From: Streptomyces sp. MST-110588
GTDB taxonomy: Bacteria; Actinomycetota; Actinomycetes; Streptomycetales; Streptomycetaceae
Direction of reading: 5' to 3'
Assembly (NCBI RefSeq): GCF_022695595.1
Contig: NZ_CP074380.1
Span: 3,608,001 to 3,672,000 of the forward strand
Length of the DNA stretch: 64,000 nucleotides
The notes under the pieces were generated by a model. The model did not search any database, was not told the origin of the DNA, and worked only from the letters and a program-made list of their open reading frames with translations. The first letter of the stretch is position 1, and every line of letters begins with the position of its first letter. Made by a program: the position numbers and the translations under genes. Positions 8,312 through 17,804 of the stretch are shown here, in pieces.

Positions 8312-9771
8312 GCCAGCGACAGGAGGGCGGCGAACAGGCTGCGGGCCTGGACGTTCAGGTAGTAGCCGTGCCGCAGCAGGCCCGTCATCTGCCGGGGCGT
8401 CACCCACATGAAGTCCTCGGGCACCTCCAGCTCGTGCCCCTCCCCCAGCTCGGCGATGCGGTAGCGGTTCTGGGCGTTCATGAACCGGCCGCCCTCCTCC
8501 GACTGCAGGGCGTCATAGACCAGGCGATCGCCCGCGGCGGCCTCGCGGCTGAAGCGCGGCGGGCGGCCCGGGTGGTTGCACGGCTGGTACTGCACCGTCG
8601 GGGCGAGTTCCAGCACGTCCGTACAGCCCGCCTCCGGCCGGGCGTGCAGCAGGACGTGCAGTACGCCGTTGACGCGGCGGGTGAGGAAGGCCACGACGCC
8701 CGGCCCGGCCGGTTCGACCAGGGGCTGGGTCCAGCCGGGGACCTCCCGGTTGCCGGCGGTGACCTCGGCCGCGATCACCCGGAAGTAGCGGCCCGTCGGA
8801 TGGGAGATCGTCGCATGGTCCCGCCGCCACGGCGCGACCTCGCTCAATGGGATGCGCTCCTGCGTGAGTTGACGCCGCGCCTTCTGCCCCGTGATCCAGT
8901 GCAGTATCTCGGCGTCGCTGTGCAACGACCACGACCCCGGCCGCAGGCCCTGGTGGAGGGCGTGGCCGAAGGCGCCCGGGGACGGCTCGTCGGGCAGCCG
9001 CGGGAGGCAGGCCAGGACGGACCTGGCGTCCATGTTGACCACGTTGTCCCGGTGCAGCAGCCGGTCCACTTGACCGAGCGTCAGCCAGCGGAAGTCCGGG
9101 TGCGCCGGCACGTCCTCGTCCTGGTCCACCTCGACCAGCATGTTGCGGTTGCGCTTGCGCAGGAACCACGCGCCCTGCTCGGACTGGAGCACGTCCGCGA
9201 TCACCCGCGTACGGGAACGTGCAAGCGCGCGGGAGCCGGACCCGTCACCAGAACCGTCATCGGAACCGGAACCGGTCCGATCGGTGAAGTACTCCAGATA
9301 CGGAACGGCGCGCCCGCCGTGCACCCCGCTGTGGTTGCTCCTGGTGGCCTGCACGGTCGGTGACAACTGGACGGTGTTGACGTTGCCCGGCTCCATCTTG
9401 GCCTGCATCAGCAGATGCGGTACGCCGTCGAACTCCTTGACCAGGATGCCCAGGACGCCGATCTCCCGCTGGTTGATGACCGGCTGGGACCACTCGCCGA
9501 GGTCGCCGGTGACCCGCAGCCCCTCGATCCGGAAGAACCCTCCGCTGTCGTGGGCCAGATCGCCGGTGTCGGTCCGGAACCGCCAGCCGCGCAGCCGGCT
9601 GAACGGGACCGGGGTGACCTCGAACCGGTTGGCCAGGCGCTGCCGCGCGAACCAGGCGTCGAACTCGGCGTTGGTGCACAGCACTCCGTCACGGGCGCGC
9701 CCCGACCGGGCGAACCGGCGGGCGGTGTCGGAATCGGAGGCGGAGTGCGGCACGGACGTGGCGATGCTCAT
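8308..9771 (-). CDS. NDP-hexose 2,3-dehydratase
   Basis: Removes the C2 hydroxyl of dTDP-4-keto-6-deoxyglucose, giving a 3,4-diketo intermediate; the committed step to 2-deoxysugars (TylX3/SpnO/UrdS family). It is 487 residues, the family length. The sequence shows the expected internal duplication: block MQAKMEPGNVNTVQLSPTVQ in the first half matches LHARPEAGCTDVLELAPTVQ in the second, and both halves end in QSEEG/QSEQG-type segments. A low-complexity insertion (GSGSDDGSGDGSGS) interrupts the first repeat between the TDR and ARSRTRV segments. Its stop overlaps the 3-ketoreductase start. It is divergent from the epimerase at 9923. Confidence 0.95.
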   Translation of the reverse strand: MSIATSVPHSASDSDTARRFARSGRARDGVLCTNAEFDAWFARQRLANRFEVTPVPFSRLRGWRFRTDTGDLAHDSGGFFRIEGLRVTGDLGEWSQPVINQREIGVLGILVKEFDGVPHLLMQAKMEPGNVNTVQLSPTVQATRSNHSGVHGGRAVPYLEYFTDRTGSGSDDGSGDGSGSRALARSRTRVIADVLQSEQGAWFLRKRNRNMLVEVDQDEDVPAHPDFRWLTLGQVDRLLHRDNVVNMDARSVLACLPRLPDEPSPGAFGHALHQGLRPGSWSLHSDAEILHWITGQKARRQLTQERIPLSEVAPWRRDHATISHPTGRYFRVIAAEVTAGNREVPGWTQPLVEPAGPGVVAFLTRRVNGVLHVLLHARPEAGCTDVLELAPTVQYQPCNHPGRPPRFSREAAAGDRLVYDALQSEEGGRFMNAQNRYRIAELGEGHELEVPEDFMWVTPRQMTGLLRHGYYLNVQARSLFAALLSLA

Positions 9772-9922
9772 ACACGGAAACCTGGCCGCAGCGGTTCAAG
9801 AACCGATCGCAGGCGTTTGGTCGCCCCCGCCGGGTCGCACGCGCCGCGCGCCCTCGTCGCACCCCCGCGATCGCCTGCCCTCCCACCAACCCGGCTCGAC
9901 CGCGCCCGGCCATGGTGGCGGC

Positions 9923-10534
9923 ATGGAACTCGTCAGCACGCGAAGCATGCAGGTCAGGTCCTTGGGCATCCCGGACGTCCTGCTGGTCACCTCGACGTCC
10001 TTCGACGACGAACGGGGGCAGTTCTTCGAGACGTACCGGGAAGACGCCTTGTCGGAGGCGGTGGGCCGTCCGGTCCGGATCGTACAGACCAATGTCTCGG
10101 TGTCCCGGCGGGGCGTCCTGCGGGGCATCCACGGTACGGCGGTGCCGCCCGGCCAGGCCAAGCTGGTGAGCTGTCTGCGCGGGGCCGTCCTGGACTTCGC
10201 GGTCGATCTGCGCGTCGGCTCGCCCACCTTCGGCGCGTACGAGATGACCGTACTGGACGCCCGGTCCGCCGCGGCGGTGTACCTGGGCGAGGGCCTGGGC
10301 CACGCCTTCTACGCCATGGAGGACGACACCTGCGTCCAGTACCAGTGCACGGCGGGGTACGTGCCGCAGGACGTCATCACCGTGGACGCCTTCGACCCCG
10401 ACATCGGCCTGCCGCTGCGGCTGCCCCGTCCGCCGGTCATGTCACCGGGCGACACCGACGCCCCGTCGCTGCGCGCCCTGCTCGACGCCGGCCGGCTCCC
10501 CTCGTACGAGGACTGCCGCCCCCCTGCCCGCTGA
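9923..10534 (+). CDS. dTDP-4-keto-6-deoxyhexose 3,5- (or 5-) epimerase
   Basis: RmlC-like cupin epimerase, 203 residues. It contains the family signatures DERGQFFETYRED near residue 30, QTNVSVSRRGVLRGIHG with the catalytic His, VDLRVGSPTFG, and YLGEGLGHAFYAMEDD. It converts D- to L-configured sugars by C5 (or C3/C5) epimerisation, so at least one sugar is probably L. The start MELVSTR at ATG 9923 is the usual N-terminus; the ribosome site is weak. It lies alone on the plus strand, divergent from the 2,3-dehydratase with a 151-bp gap containing the imperfect palindrome ggttcaagaacc. Confidence 0.92.
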   Translation: MELVSTRSMQVRSLGIPDVLLVTSTSFDDERGQFFETYREDALSEAVGRPVRIVQTNVSVSRRGVLRGIHGTAVPPGQAKLVSCLRGAVLDFAVDLRVGSPTFGAYEMTVLDARSAAAVYLGEGLGHAFYAMEDDTCVQYQCTAGYVPQDVITVDAFDPDIGLPLRLPRPPVMSPGDTDAPSLRALLDAGRLPSYEDCRPPAR

Positions 10535-10590
10535 GGCCCGGGGCCGCGCGTACAGTGACGTGGCCCCGAGGCGTGAGAGAGGTCCCTGAC

Positions 10591-11019
10591 GTGGGAGCTG
10601 GTGCGGTATTCATCCCCATCCTGGCGTTCGTGCTGTTCATCCCGCTGGGGCTGCTGTCCTACGCCGTCGGCAAAAGGACCTCGTCGCGGATGGGCTGGTC
10701 GTTTGCCGCACTCCTGATCGGCCTGCCTGCCGCCTTGCTCGTCGTCGAGTTCGGCCCCTTCGGCGGGCCGGATGCCCCGGAGCCCACGACCAGGATCGTG
10801 CACGGCAATCCGTACCAGCACGGCTCGGCCGAACACGCCCAGTTCAACCGCGGCAAGGACCTCGCCGCTGCTCTCGTCGATCAAGGCAAAGGCCCTGGCC
10901 CCGGCATGGCGGACGATTTCTACCTACGGTGGTGCAGGGACCGGCTGACCCCAGCCGTGGGCAGCAGGGACAGGATTCCCCATGCGATGACGGAAGGGTG
11001 CATCAACGGGGCCAGGTAA
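10591..11019 (+). CDS. Small membrane protein of unknown function
   Basis: I do not recognise a family. From GTG 10591 (GAGAGAGG upstream) it encodes 142 residues with two hydrophobic segments near the N-terminus (VFIPILAFVLFIPLGLLSY and WSFAALLIGLPAALLVV) and a soluble C-terminus containing two cysteines (WCRD and EGCING), which may form a disulfide. It lies 56 bp after the epimerase on the same strand and converges on the ABC transporter. It may be unrelated to biosynthesis. Confidence 0.6.
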   Translation: MGAGAVFIPILAFVLFIPLGLLSYAVGKRTSSRMGWSFAALLIGLPAALLVVEFGPFGGPDAPEPTTRIVHGNPYQHGSAEHAQFNRGKDLAAALVDQGKGPGPGMADDFYLRWCRDRLTPAVGSRDRIPHAMTEGCINGAR

Positions 11020-11129
11020 CCAGGTAGCTGTTCGCCGAGCCCCGGCGCGGCCACGGCTACCTCGGCACAGCGACCGGGGCGCCCGGCACGCTGCGGACGC
11101 CCCCTTCGTGATGCCTGGGACTCGATCGT

Positions 11130-14100
11130 CTAGTGGACGGGCGAGCCCCACAGTTCGGCGTACGGGCCGTTGGCGGCCAGGAGTTCTTCGTGGCGGCCGG
11201 TTTCGGCGAGGCGGCCGTCGGCCAGTACGGCGACCCGGTCGGCGTGGGCGGCGTCGGACGGGCGGTGGGTGATCATGATGGTGGTACGGCCCCGGGCGGC
11301 GCGCAGCACGGCTTCCAGGAGGGTCGCGTCCCCGTGCGAGGTGGCCTCGTCGAGCAGCAGCAGGGCCGGGTCGGCGAGCAGTGCGCGGGCCAGGCACAGC
11401 AGTTGGCGGCGGCCCGCGGAGAGCGTGGAGGTCCGCTCGTCCAGGACGTGGCCGTAGCCGCCGGGGAGGGCGATGACGGCCTCGTGGACGCCGGCGAGTG
11501 CGGCGGCGGCCTCGATCTCCTCGTCGGTGGCGTCCGGTCGGCCGTAGGCGATGTTCTCCCTGATGCTGACGGGCAGCAGGAACGGCTCCTGGGGTACGTA
11601 GCCCACGAGCGCCCGGCCGTCCGCGGGCCACGCCGAGCGCAGTTCGATGCCGTCCAGCAGGACCCGGCCCTCGGTGGGCGGGTGGAGTCCGGCGATCAGC
11701 TTGACCAGGGTGGACTTGCCCGCTCCCGAGGCGCCGACCACTGCCAGCGTCTCCCCCGGTGCCACTTCCAGGTCCACGCCGCGCAGGATCTGCGGGCCGT
11801 CCTGGTAGCGGAAACCGACTTCCTCCAGTCGCAGGCGCGCTCCGGACGGGTGGGACGGTGTCCACGTCGTCGTGGTGCGGGCGCCGGTGCCGGTGTCGGT
11901 GTCGGGCCTGGCCGCGAAGACCCGGCCCACGCGGTCCATGGAGACCCGCAGTTGCTGCCAGGAGTCGAAGAGCCCGAACATCTGCTGGAGCGCCGGGTAC
12001 ATCAGGCCCAGGCACAGCACGCACACGACCAGCCCGGACGGGGCGATCCGGTGACCTTGGACCAGTACGGCGCCGACGCCGAGCAGTGCCACCGTCCCGA
12101 GGTCGAAGACCAGGTCGATGAGCGGGAAGTAGGTCGCCACCAGGCGCTGGGTGCGCATCCTGGCCTCGGCGTAGCCGCGGGCCGCGGCGCGGAAGACTTC
12201 CTGGCGCTGCCCGTCCGCCCCGTACGCCTGGGACTCCCGGGCCCCCGAAAGGCTCTCCTCCAGGCTGCCGGTCAGCTCCGTGACCCGCTGCCGGGTGAGC
12301 CGGTACTGCCGGGCGGAGAGCCGTTGGCAGACCAGTGCGAGCACGGCCAGCGGCACCAGTGTCGCCAGCACCACGCCCGCCAGTGCCACGCTGACGCCGG
12401 TGATCACGACCAGTGCCACCAGGAACGCGCAGAGCGCCACCACGATGCTCGCCGGCCCGGAGGAGAGCATCTCGGACACCGCGTCGGCGTCGGTCGCCAC
12501 GACCGTGAGCAGGTCGCCACCCCGGTGGCGCTCGATGCGGTCCACAGGCAGCCGCAGCAGGTGGGACCACACCCGGGTCCGCAGTTCGTGCACGACGCGC
12601 TGGCCCATGGTGTTCGCCAGCACCGCCAGCGCCCGCAGGCCCGCGTACTGGAGGGCGACCACCGCGGCGAACGCCAGGCCGTACCCGGCCAGCGCCCATC
12701 GGTCACCGCCCGGGCCCAGGTCGATCACTCCTTGGGCGAGCACCGGGCGGACGGCGCCGCCCACGGCGTCGAGCAGTACGAGCAGGGCCACGCCCAGCAG
12801 GGCCCGGCGGTGCGCCCGCAGCAGCTCCGGCCAGCGGAACCGGCCGCCGTCCTCGGAGGGCGGGGCGGGCAGCGGCCGGGGGCCGGAGTTCTTGACGGGG
12901 TGCTTCGCGGGGTGCTTCGTGAGGCCCGGGGCGGAGTTCTGGACGAGGTCGCGGGTGGCGTTCCCGGCGGGGTGCGGTACGGCTTTCCGGCCTACCGTTC
13001 CCGCAGGTGGCGCGGGCTTTACCGGCGGTACGGCAGCGGACAGCAGCGCCCGGTAGGCGGGGTGGCCGCGCCACAGCTCCTCGTGGGTGCCCTCCGCCGC
13101 GACGGCCCCGTCGGCGAGCAGTACGACCCGGTCGGCCAGGGCGATCAGGGCCGGCCGGTTGCCGACGATCAGGGTGGTGCGGCCGGCCACCGCCTCCCGG
13201 AGGGTGTCGGCGATCTCCTGTTCCAGCGCGGGGTGCACCGAGCTGGTGACGTCGTCCAGGACCAGTACGCGCGGGTCGCCCAGCAGCGCGCGGGCCAGCG
13301 CGATCCGCTGCCGCTGGCCGCCGGACAGGCCCAGGCCCCGCGGCCCCACTGTGGTGTCGTACCCGTCGGGCAGACCGGCGACGAACCGGGCCAGGCCCGC
13401 GCGGGCCGCGGCGCCCTCGACCTGTGCGTCGGTGGCGTCCGGGCGGCCGTAGGTGATGTTGTCGCGGATCGTGCCGGAGAACAGGAAAGGGTCCTCGAAC
13501 GCCACGGTGGCCTGCGCGCGCAGGGAAGCCGGCGTCACCGAGGCCACGTCGGCCCCGTCGAGCAGCACCCGCCCGCGCGTGGGGTCGTGGAAGCGCGCGG
13601 GCAGCATCGCCGCCGTGGTCTTGCCCGAGCCGGACGCGCCGACCAGGGCCACCGTCTCGCCGGGCGCGACACGCAGGGTGAAGCCGTCGAGCACCGGGCG
13701 GTCCGGGTGGTACGCGAAGGACACCCCTTCGAAGATCAGCTCGCCGGGGCCGTCCGGGAGCGGCCGGGCGTCCGGGCGCTCGGCCACGGCGGGTGCGGCG
13801 TCCAGCACTTCGAAGACGCGGTCCGCCGAGGCCCGGGCCCGGTTGAGTGTGGTGACGGTGGTGGCCAGGACGGCGGTCGGGCCGACCAGCATGGCCAGGA
13901 AGCCCGTCGCCGCCAGGAAGGCGCCGACACCGACCTCACCGCGCAGCGCCAGCCAGCCGCCGGCCAGCAGCACGACGAGCTGCCCGGCCGCGGGCGCCGT
14001 GGTCAGCAGCGCCTCTTTGCGTGCCTGGAGCCGTGCCGCGCCCAGCCGGGCCCGCAGCAGCCCGGCCGACTCGTCCTGGACGCGCCGGGCCTCGCGGTGT

Positions 14101-14762
14101 TCCTGCCGGTACGCCTTGACCACGCGGATCCCGGCGAGTGCCTGGGAGACGGTCTGGGTCAGCTCGCCCTGCCGCTGCTGCGCGTACGTGGTGGCCTGAC
14201 TCAGCTCCCGGCCGCCCCGGTGGGCGAGGTAGATCATGACCGGGATCAGCAGGGCGGTGCAGCCCGCCAGCGGTGGGCTGATCAGCACCATCGTGCCCAG
14301 GCCCGCGACCGTGAAGAGCAGCGCGCCGAAGGCGCCCGGCAGTTTGGCCAGGGCCCGTACCAGCGTGCCGGTGTCCGAGGTGACGCGGGAGATGATCTGC
14401 CCGGTCGACAGGTCGTGCCGGGCCGGGCCGTCCAGCCGCTGGCCGTGCCGGTGCAGCAGGTCGCGCATCTGGTACTGCGCCTCGGTGACGATCTTCGCCT
14501 GGCGGTACAGGCAGCTCCGCTTGGCCACCAGGACGACCACCGCGACCGCGACGAACAGCGCCACCCAGCGCGCCGCCTGCCCGGGCTGTCCCCGGACCGC
14601 GGCGTCGACGATCCGCTGCTGGGCCAGCGGCACGACCGCCGAGAGCAGGGAGCCCGTACAGGCGCCCACGAACGCCAGCACCAGGTCCAGGCGGTTGCGG
14701 CCCAGGAACCGCCACAGCCGCCGCACCCACCAGACGCGCGGTCCCGTGCCCCGGTCAGCCAC
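11130..14762 (-). CDS. Fused ABC exporter (TMD-NBD-TMD-NBD)
   Basis: A 1210-residue full-length exporter made of two fused half-transporters of the MsbA/multidrug type, presumably exporting the cluster product. Each half has about six membrane segments and an ATPase domain. NBD1 has Walker A GASGSGKTT, signature LSGGQRQRIALARALL and Walker B VLVLDD; NBD2 has GASGAGKST, LSAGRRQLLCLARALL and LLLLDEATS. In NBD1 the catalytic glutamate after Walker B is Asp, so one ATP site is likely degenerate, as in heterodimeric exporters. GTG 14762 overlaps the upstream stop by 8 bp and follows GGAGG; an in-frame start further upstream would overlap by about 100 bp. Low-complexity linkers (DTDTGTGARTTTTW) are present. 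Confidence 0.93.
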   Translation of the reverse strand: MADRGTGPRVWWVRRLWRFLGRNRLDLVLAFVGACTGSLLSAVVPLAQQRIVDAAVRGQPGQAARWVALFVAVAVVVLVAKRSCLYRQAKIVTEAQYQMRDLLHRHGQRLDGPARHDLSTGQIISRVTSDTGTLVRALAKLPGAFGALLFTVAGLGTMVLISPPLAGCTALLIPVMIYLAHRGGRELSQATTYAQQRQGELTQTVSQALAGIRVVKAYRQEHREARRVQDESAGLLRARLGAARLQARKEALLTTAPAAGQLVVLLAGGWLALRGEVGVGAFLAATGFLAMLVGPTAVLATTVTTLNRARASADRVFEVLDAAPAVAERPDARPLPDGPGELIFEGVSFAYHPDRPVLDGFTLRVAPGETVALVGASGSGKTTAAMLPARFHDPTRGRVLLDGADVASVTPASLRAQATVAFEDPFLFSGTIRDNITYGRPDATDAQVEGAAARAGLARFVAGLPDGYDTTVGPRGLGLSGGQRQRIALARALLGDPRVLVLDDVTSSVHPALEQEIADTLREAVAGRTTLIVGNRPALIALADRVVLLADGAVAAEGTHEELWRGHPAYRALLSAAVPPVKPAPPAGTVGRKAVPHPAGNATRDLVQNSAPGLTKHPAKHPVKNSGPRPLPAPPSEDGGRFRWPELLRAHRRALLGVALLVLLDAVGGAVRPVLAQGVIDLGPGGDRWALAGYGLAFAAVVALQYAGLRALAVLANTMGQRVVHELRTRVWSHLLRLPVDRIERHRGGDLLTVVATDADAVSEMLSSGPASIVVALCAFLVALVVITGVSVALAGVVLATLVPLAVLALVCQRLSARQYRLTRQRVTELTGSLEESLSGARESQAYGADGQRQEVFRAAARGYAEARMRTQRLVATYFPLIDLVFDLGTVALLGVGAVLVQGHRIAPSGLVVCVLCLGLMYPALQQMFGLFDSWQQLRVSMDRVGRVFAARPDTDTGTGARTTTTWTPSHPSGARLRLEEVGFRYQDGPQILRGVDLEVAPGETLAVVGASGAGKSTLVKLIAGLHPPTEGRVLLDGIELRSAWPADGRALVGYVPQEPFLLPVSIRENIAYGRPDATDEEIEAAAALAGVHEAVIALPGGYGHVLDERTSTLSAGRRQLLCLARALLADPALLLLDEATSHGDATLLEAVLRAARGRTTIMITHRPSDAAHADRVAVLADGRLAETGRHEELLAANGPYAELWGSPVH

Positions 14763-15516
14763 CGACCGCGACCTCCGCCCTGAGCGGGGCCCGCCCGGCC
14801 CGGACGGCGGCGCGGGCCCGTACGGTGGCGCGGGCGCGGGCGGCGGCCCGGGCACGGGCGCGCATCGTGGCCAGCAGCGGCTTGCCGAGCACCTTGCTGG
14901 CCAGGGCGAGGCCGGCCAGCGCGACCAGGGTCGGCAGCGGGGAGACCACGACCGCCACGCTCAGCGGCGTGGTGTAGACGATCACCACCCGCAGCGCTGC
15001 CGCGACGATGAAGCCGGCCCCCCACAGCACGTTGAGCAGCCGGAACCGGCGTACGAACGCCGGGTCCTGCGCCCATGCGGCGTCCCAGGCGGCGGTCAGC
15101 CGCGGGTCGCCCTTGGTGATGAAGGGGGTCACCACGTCGTTGATGACGGTCCGTCCGAGGAACGTGGTGACCAGGCCGTAGACGCCGCCCAGCGCGGGCA
15201 CCACGGCCGACTTGGCCAGCACCAGCCGGGCGTCGCCCGTGACGAAGGTCAGGACCAGGCTGCCGGCCAGCGTGACCAGCATCATCAGCGGGAAGGCGTT
15301 GAGCCGGCGCGAGCGCACGGCGCCGATGACGGTACGCACCCCGGCCGCGGCGGCCCCGACGCTCAGCGCGAGCACCGGCCCGGCGCCGAAGAGGAAGTGC
15401 AGGACGAAGAAACTGGCGGCGGGCGCCGCCATGTCGAGCAGCAGCGGGTAGACGGTACGCGCGGCGGGGCCGCGCAGCACGGACAAGCGCGTCGACAAGG
15501 ACATCGACAGGGACAT
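14755..15516 (-). CDS. VC0807-like polytopic membrane protein (copy 1)
   Basis: 253-residue multi-pass membrane protein with about six hydrophobic segments, then a basic Ala/Arg-rich tail (RARARAAARARATVRARAAV). It resembles the VC0807/DUF3159-like family; no enzyme motif is recognised. Internal landmarks are VRSRRLNAFPLMM, FVTGDARLVLAKSA and FITKGDPRLTAAWDAAWAQDP. A homologue with the same landmarks (TRRRRMDF-like loop, FVTDDPRVVAVKPS, MATKGDPAREIAYDRAWVES) lies at 52806, again directly after an FAD monooxygenase. ATG 15516 follows GGAAGGAAG. The conserved pairing suggests the membrane protein and monooxygenase work together, for example holding a lipophilic substrate at the membrane or in transport; this is inference. 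Confidence 0.78.
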   Translation of the reverse strand: MSLSMSLSTRLSVLRGPAARTVYPLLLDMAAPAASFFVLHFLFGAGPVLALSVGAAAAGVRTVIGAVRSRRLNAFPLMMLVTLAGSLVLTFVTGDARLVLAKSAVVPALGGVYGLVTTFLGRTVINDVVTPFITKGDPRLTAAWDAAWAQDPAFVRRFRLLNVLWGAGFIVAAALRVVIVYTTPLSVAVVVSPLPTLVALAGLALASKVLGKPLLATMRARARAAARARATVRARAAVRAGRAPLRAEVAVGG

Positions 15517-15566
15517 CAGGGGTTCTTCCTTCCAGGCGGTGCCGCCCGCTCGGTCCCGGCGGGGGT

Positions 15567-16787
15567 TCAGACCCCGGCGAGCCGGCGGGCGCGGAATACG
15601 GTCTCGGCGCCGCGCAGCGAGCCCTGCACCGCTTGGTGGGCGTAGCCGCGCATGGCGTCCTCGTACGCGGCGATCGCCGCCACGGGGTGGGTGCCGCGCT
15701 CCGCGGCGGTGGCCAGGTGGGAGGACAGCAGGGCGGCGTCGCGCAGCGCCGTGTTGGCTCCCACGCCGCCCACCGGGGTCGTGGCGTGGATGCAGTCGCC
15801 GAGCAGGGTGATCCGGCTCGGCTCCCAGCGTTCGGGCAGGGGGACGGCCCGGATCGACAGGGCGAAGGTGCTCTCGCGGTGGGCCCGCGCCACCATCCGG
15901 CGCAGGACCGGGTGCCAGCCCTCGGTCATCTCCGTGGCCAGGGCGTGCAGTTGGAGCGGCCCGGCGGCGAACAGCTCGTCCTCCGGCACCGGGTAGCCCT
16001 CGGCCGGGGCGACCAGGGTCCACTTGAGGTAGTCGCCGACGGGGTCCAGTTCGGCCTCGGGCGCGTGGCGGCGTACCGCCTCGGGGATGGGCGTACGCGG
16101 CCGGAAGACGCCCAGCGCCAGGGTGCGGCGGTCGGGGCCGAGGACCGGCCGGGAGCCGCCGAGCAGCTCCGGCGGGATCCACGACAGCGCCTCGGCGTCC
16201 AGGGCCATGTGCCCGTAGACGCCGCGCAGTCCGGTGTCCAGCACCTGCGCGTGCGGCAGCCGCTGCTGCCGGGCCAGGGAGTTGATGCCGTCGGCGATGA
16301 CGAACACCTCGGCGGCCTCGCTCGCCCCGTCCGCGAAGCGTACGTGCACCGTGTCGCCGGCCGCCTCGTAGCCGACGACCGTACGGCCGAAGTGCACCAC
16401 CTCGCGCAGGCCCGTCAGCAGGACCTGCCGCAGGGTGCGCCGGTTGACCACCATGCTGGCCCGGGCCGGGTCGAGCGGCGTGCCGGCGGGCCGGTGGGCG
16501 CCCAGTTCGTTGAGCTGTTCGTCGTAGGTGACCCCGCGCGGCATGTACAGCCGGTTGGAGGTCGCTTCCAGGAGCGCGTAGAGGCGCTCGGGCAGGCAGG
16601 CGGCGAGCGCCGCGCGGCCGAACTCGTCGATCCGCAGCCGGTAGCCCTGCAACCGCGAGTCCGCGGTGCGGTCGGCCTCGTACACCGCCACGTCGATGCC
16701 ATGGGCGCGCAGGCCCTGGGCCAGGCACAGGCCGCCGACCCCGGCGCCCGAGATCACCACGCGCGGCGCTCTGGTGGGCTTGTTCAT
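15567..16787 (-). CDS. FAD-dependent aromatic monooxygenase (copy 1)
   Basis: Class A flavoprotein monooxygenase, 406 residues. It has N-terminal VVISGAGVGGLCLAQGL (GxGxxG for FAD), a middle DGINSLARQQ segment, and the GD motif LLGDCIHATTPVGGVGANTA that binds the FAD ribityl. The family includes TetX, rifampin monooxygenase and polyketide hydroxylases. It could hydroxylate, epoxidise or Baeyer-Villiger oxidise the aromatic core. Its closest visible relative is copy 2 at 51487, with long shared stretches (MALDAEALSWIPPELLGGSR vs MPLDAEALDWVPPELLGGSR). Unlike copy 2 it lacks the 30-residue polar insertion near residue 105. ATG 16787 follows GGAGGA. Downstream is the VC0807-like membrane gene; upstream is the amidohydrolase. 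Confidence 0.92.
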   Translation of the reverse strand: MNKPTRAPRVVISGAGVGGLCLAQGLRAHGIDVAVYEADRTADSRLQGYRLRIDEFGRAALAACLPERLYALLEATSNRLYMPRGVTYDEQLNELGAHRPAGTPLDPARASMVVNRRTLRQVLLTGLREVVHFGRTVVGYEAAGDTVHVRFADGASEAAEVFVIADGINSLARQQRLPHAQVLDTGLRGVYGHMALDAEALSWIPPELLGGSRPVLGPDRRTLALGVFRPRTPIPEAVRRHAPEAELDPVGDYLKWTLVAPAEGYPVPEDELFAAGPLQLHALATEMTEGWHPVLRRMVARAHRESTFALSIRAVPLPERWEPSRITLLGDCIHATTPVGGVGANTALRDAALLSSHLATAAERGTHPVAAIAAYEDAMRGYAHQAVQGSLRGAETVFRARRLAGV

Positions 16788-16826
16788 CCGTCCTCCGTGC
16801 GTTCTCCGTCGGTCCTCATCGAGGTC

Positions 16827-17804
16827 TCAGCTCACCGGCGCGGCGGTCGCGGCTCCGGCCCCGGCCCGGGTTCCGGCTCCGGCTCCGGTTCCGGCGAAGC
16901 GGGGGAAGAGCGCCAGCGCGTTCTCGCGGTCGATCAGGCGCCGCTGGTCTTCGGTGAGCGGTGCGGCGTCCAGGCCGCGTACGCAGTCGGTCACGGCGTC
17001 GGCGGGCGCGGCACACCAGTCGGTGCCGAACAGGATCCGCTGCGGCGGTACGGCCTTCAGCAGGCTCGGCAGCGCGTTGGGGCCGGTCAGCGCCGTGTCG
17101 TAGTAGAGCCGGTGCAGGCCCTCGGCGATCCGCTTCGGGTCGTGGCCGAAGAAGGCCGGGCCCAGCCAGCGCACCCGGTCGGCGGCGTACGGCAGGAAGC
17201 CGCCGCCGTGCGACAGGATGAACCTGATGTCCGGGTACTTCTCCAGCGCGCCGGACAGGATCAGGCTCAGCCCGCCGCGAGTGGTGTCGAGCAGGAAGTC
17301 GGCCAGGACGTACGGAACGTTCATCGGCGCGGTGTCCGGCAGGGCCATGGGGTGCACCAGCACCACCGCGGCGCGCCGGTTCAGCTCCTCCAGCAGCGGC
17401 TCGTAGAGCGCGTCGCCCAGGTAGGCGCGGCCGGCGTGCGGGATCAGCACCACCCCGTCGGCCTTCAACTCCTCGTACGCGTACGCCACTTCCTCCAGCG
17501 CGGCGTCCACGTGCGGCATCGGCAGCCCGGCCAGCAGGCCGAAGGTATCCCGGCGGTCCGCGGCGAACTGCGCGACGCACTCGTTGGCGGCCCGGTTGAA
17601 CCGGGCGGCGGTGGCGGCGTCGGTGAAGAAGTCCCCGGGGATCGCGTTGGAGATCAGCGCGGCCCCGATGCCGTTCGCCGCCATCAGCCGCTCGGTCCCG
17701 GCGAGCGACCAGGGGATCTTGAAGGGGGCGCCCACCTCCCGCATCAGCTCGGCGATCCCCGGGAGGATGGCGTGGTGGTGGACGTCGATCCGGCGTGCGG
17801 TCAT
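16827..17804 (-). CDS. Amidohydrolase-2 family (ACMSD-like) hydrolase or decarboxylase
   Basis: TIM-barrel metal enzyme of the Amidohydro_2 family (PF04909-like), 325 residues. Ligands visible are HxH in IDVHHHAILPG, His in VVLVHPMALPD, His in FILSHGGGFLPY and Asp in LFGTDWCAAPADA, so the active site is complete. This family contains non-oxidative decarboxylases (ACMSD, gamma-resorcylate type) and C-C or ester hydrolases, so loss of a carboxyl from the polyketide is a reasonable inference. The C-terminus is a low-complexity tail (GTGAGAGTRAGAGAA). Its ATG overlaps the stop of the PEP-utilising enzyme (ATGA). The second PEP/FMO cassette at 49-53 kb lacks this gene. Confidence 0.83.
   Translation of the reverse strand: MTARRIDVHHHAILPGIAELMREVGAPFKIPWSLAGTERLMAANGIGAALISNAIPGDFFTDAATAARFNRAANECVAQFAADRRDTFGLLAGLPMPHVDAALEEVAYAYEELKADGVVLIPHAGRAYLGDALYEPLLEELNRRAAVVLVHPMALPDTAPMNVPYVLADFLLDTTRGGLSLILSGALEKYPDIRFILSHGGGFLPYAADRVRWLGPAFFGHDPKRIAEGLHRLYYDTALTGPNALPSLLKAVPPQRILFGTDWCAAPADAVTDCVRGLDAAPLTEDQRRLIDRENALALFPRFAGTGAGAGTRAGAGAATAAPVS

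Noticed and set aside
9796..9813. Fourth SARP-type repeat before the 2,3-dehydratase
   Set aside because: TCAAGAA/TCGCAGG has an 11-bp offset but only partial heptad agreement; ggttcaagaacc is better read as a simple palindrome.
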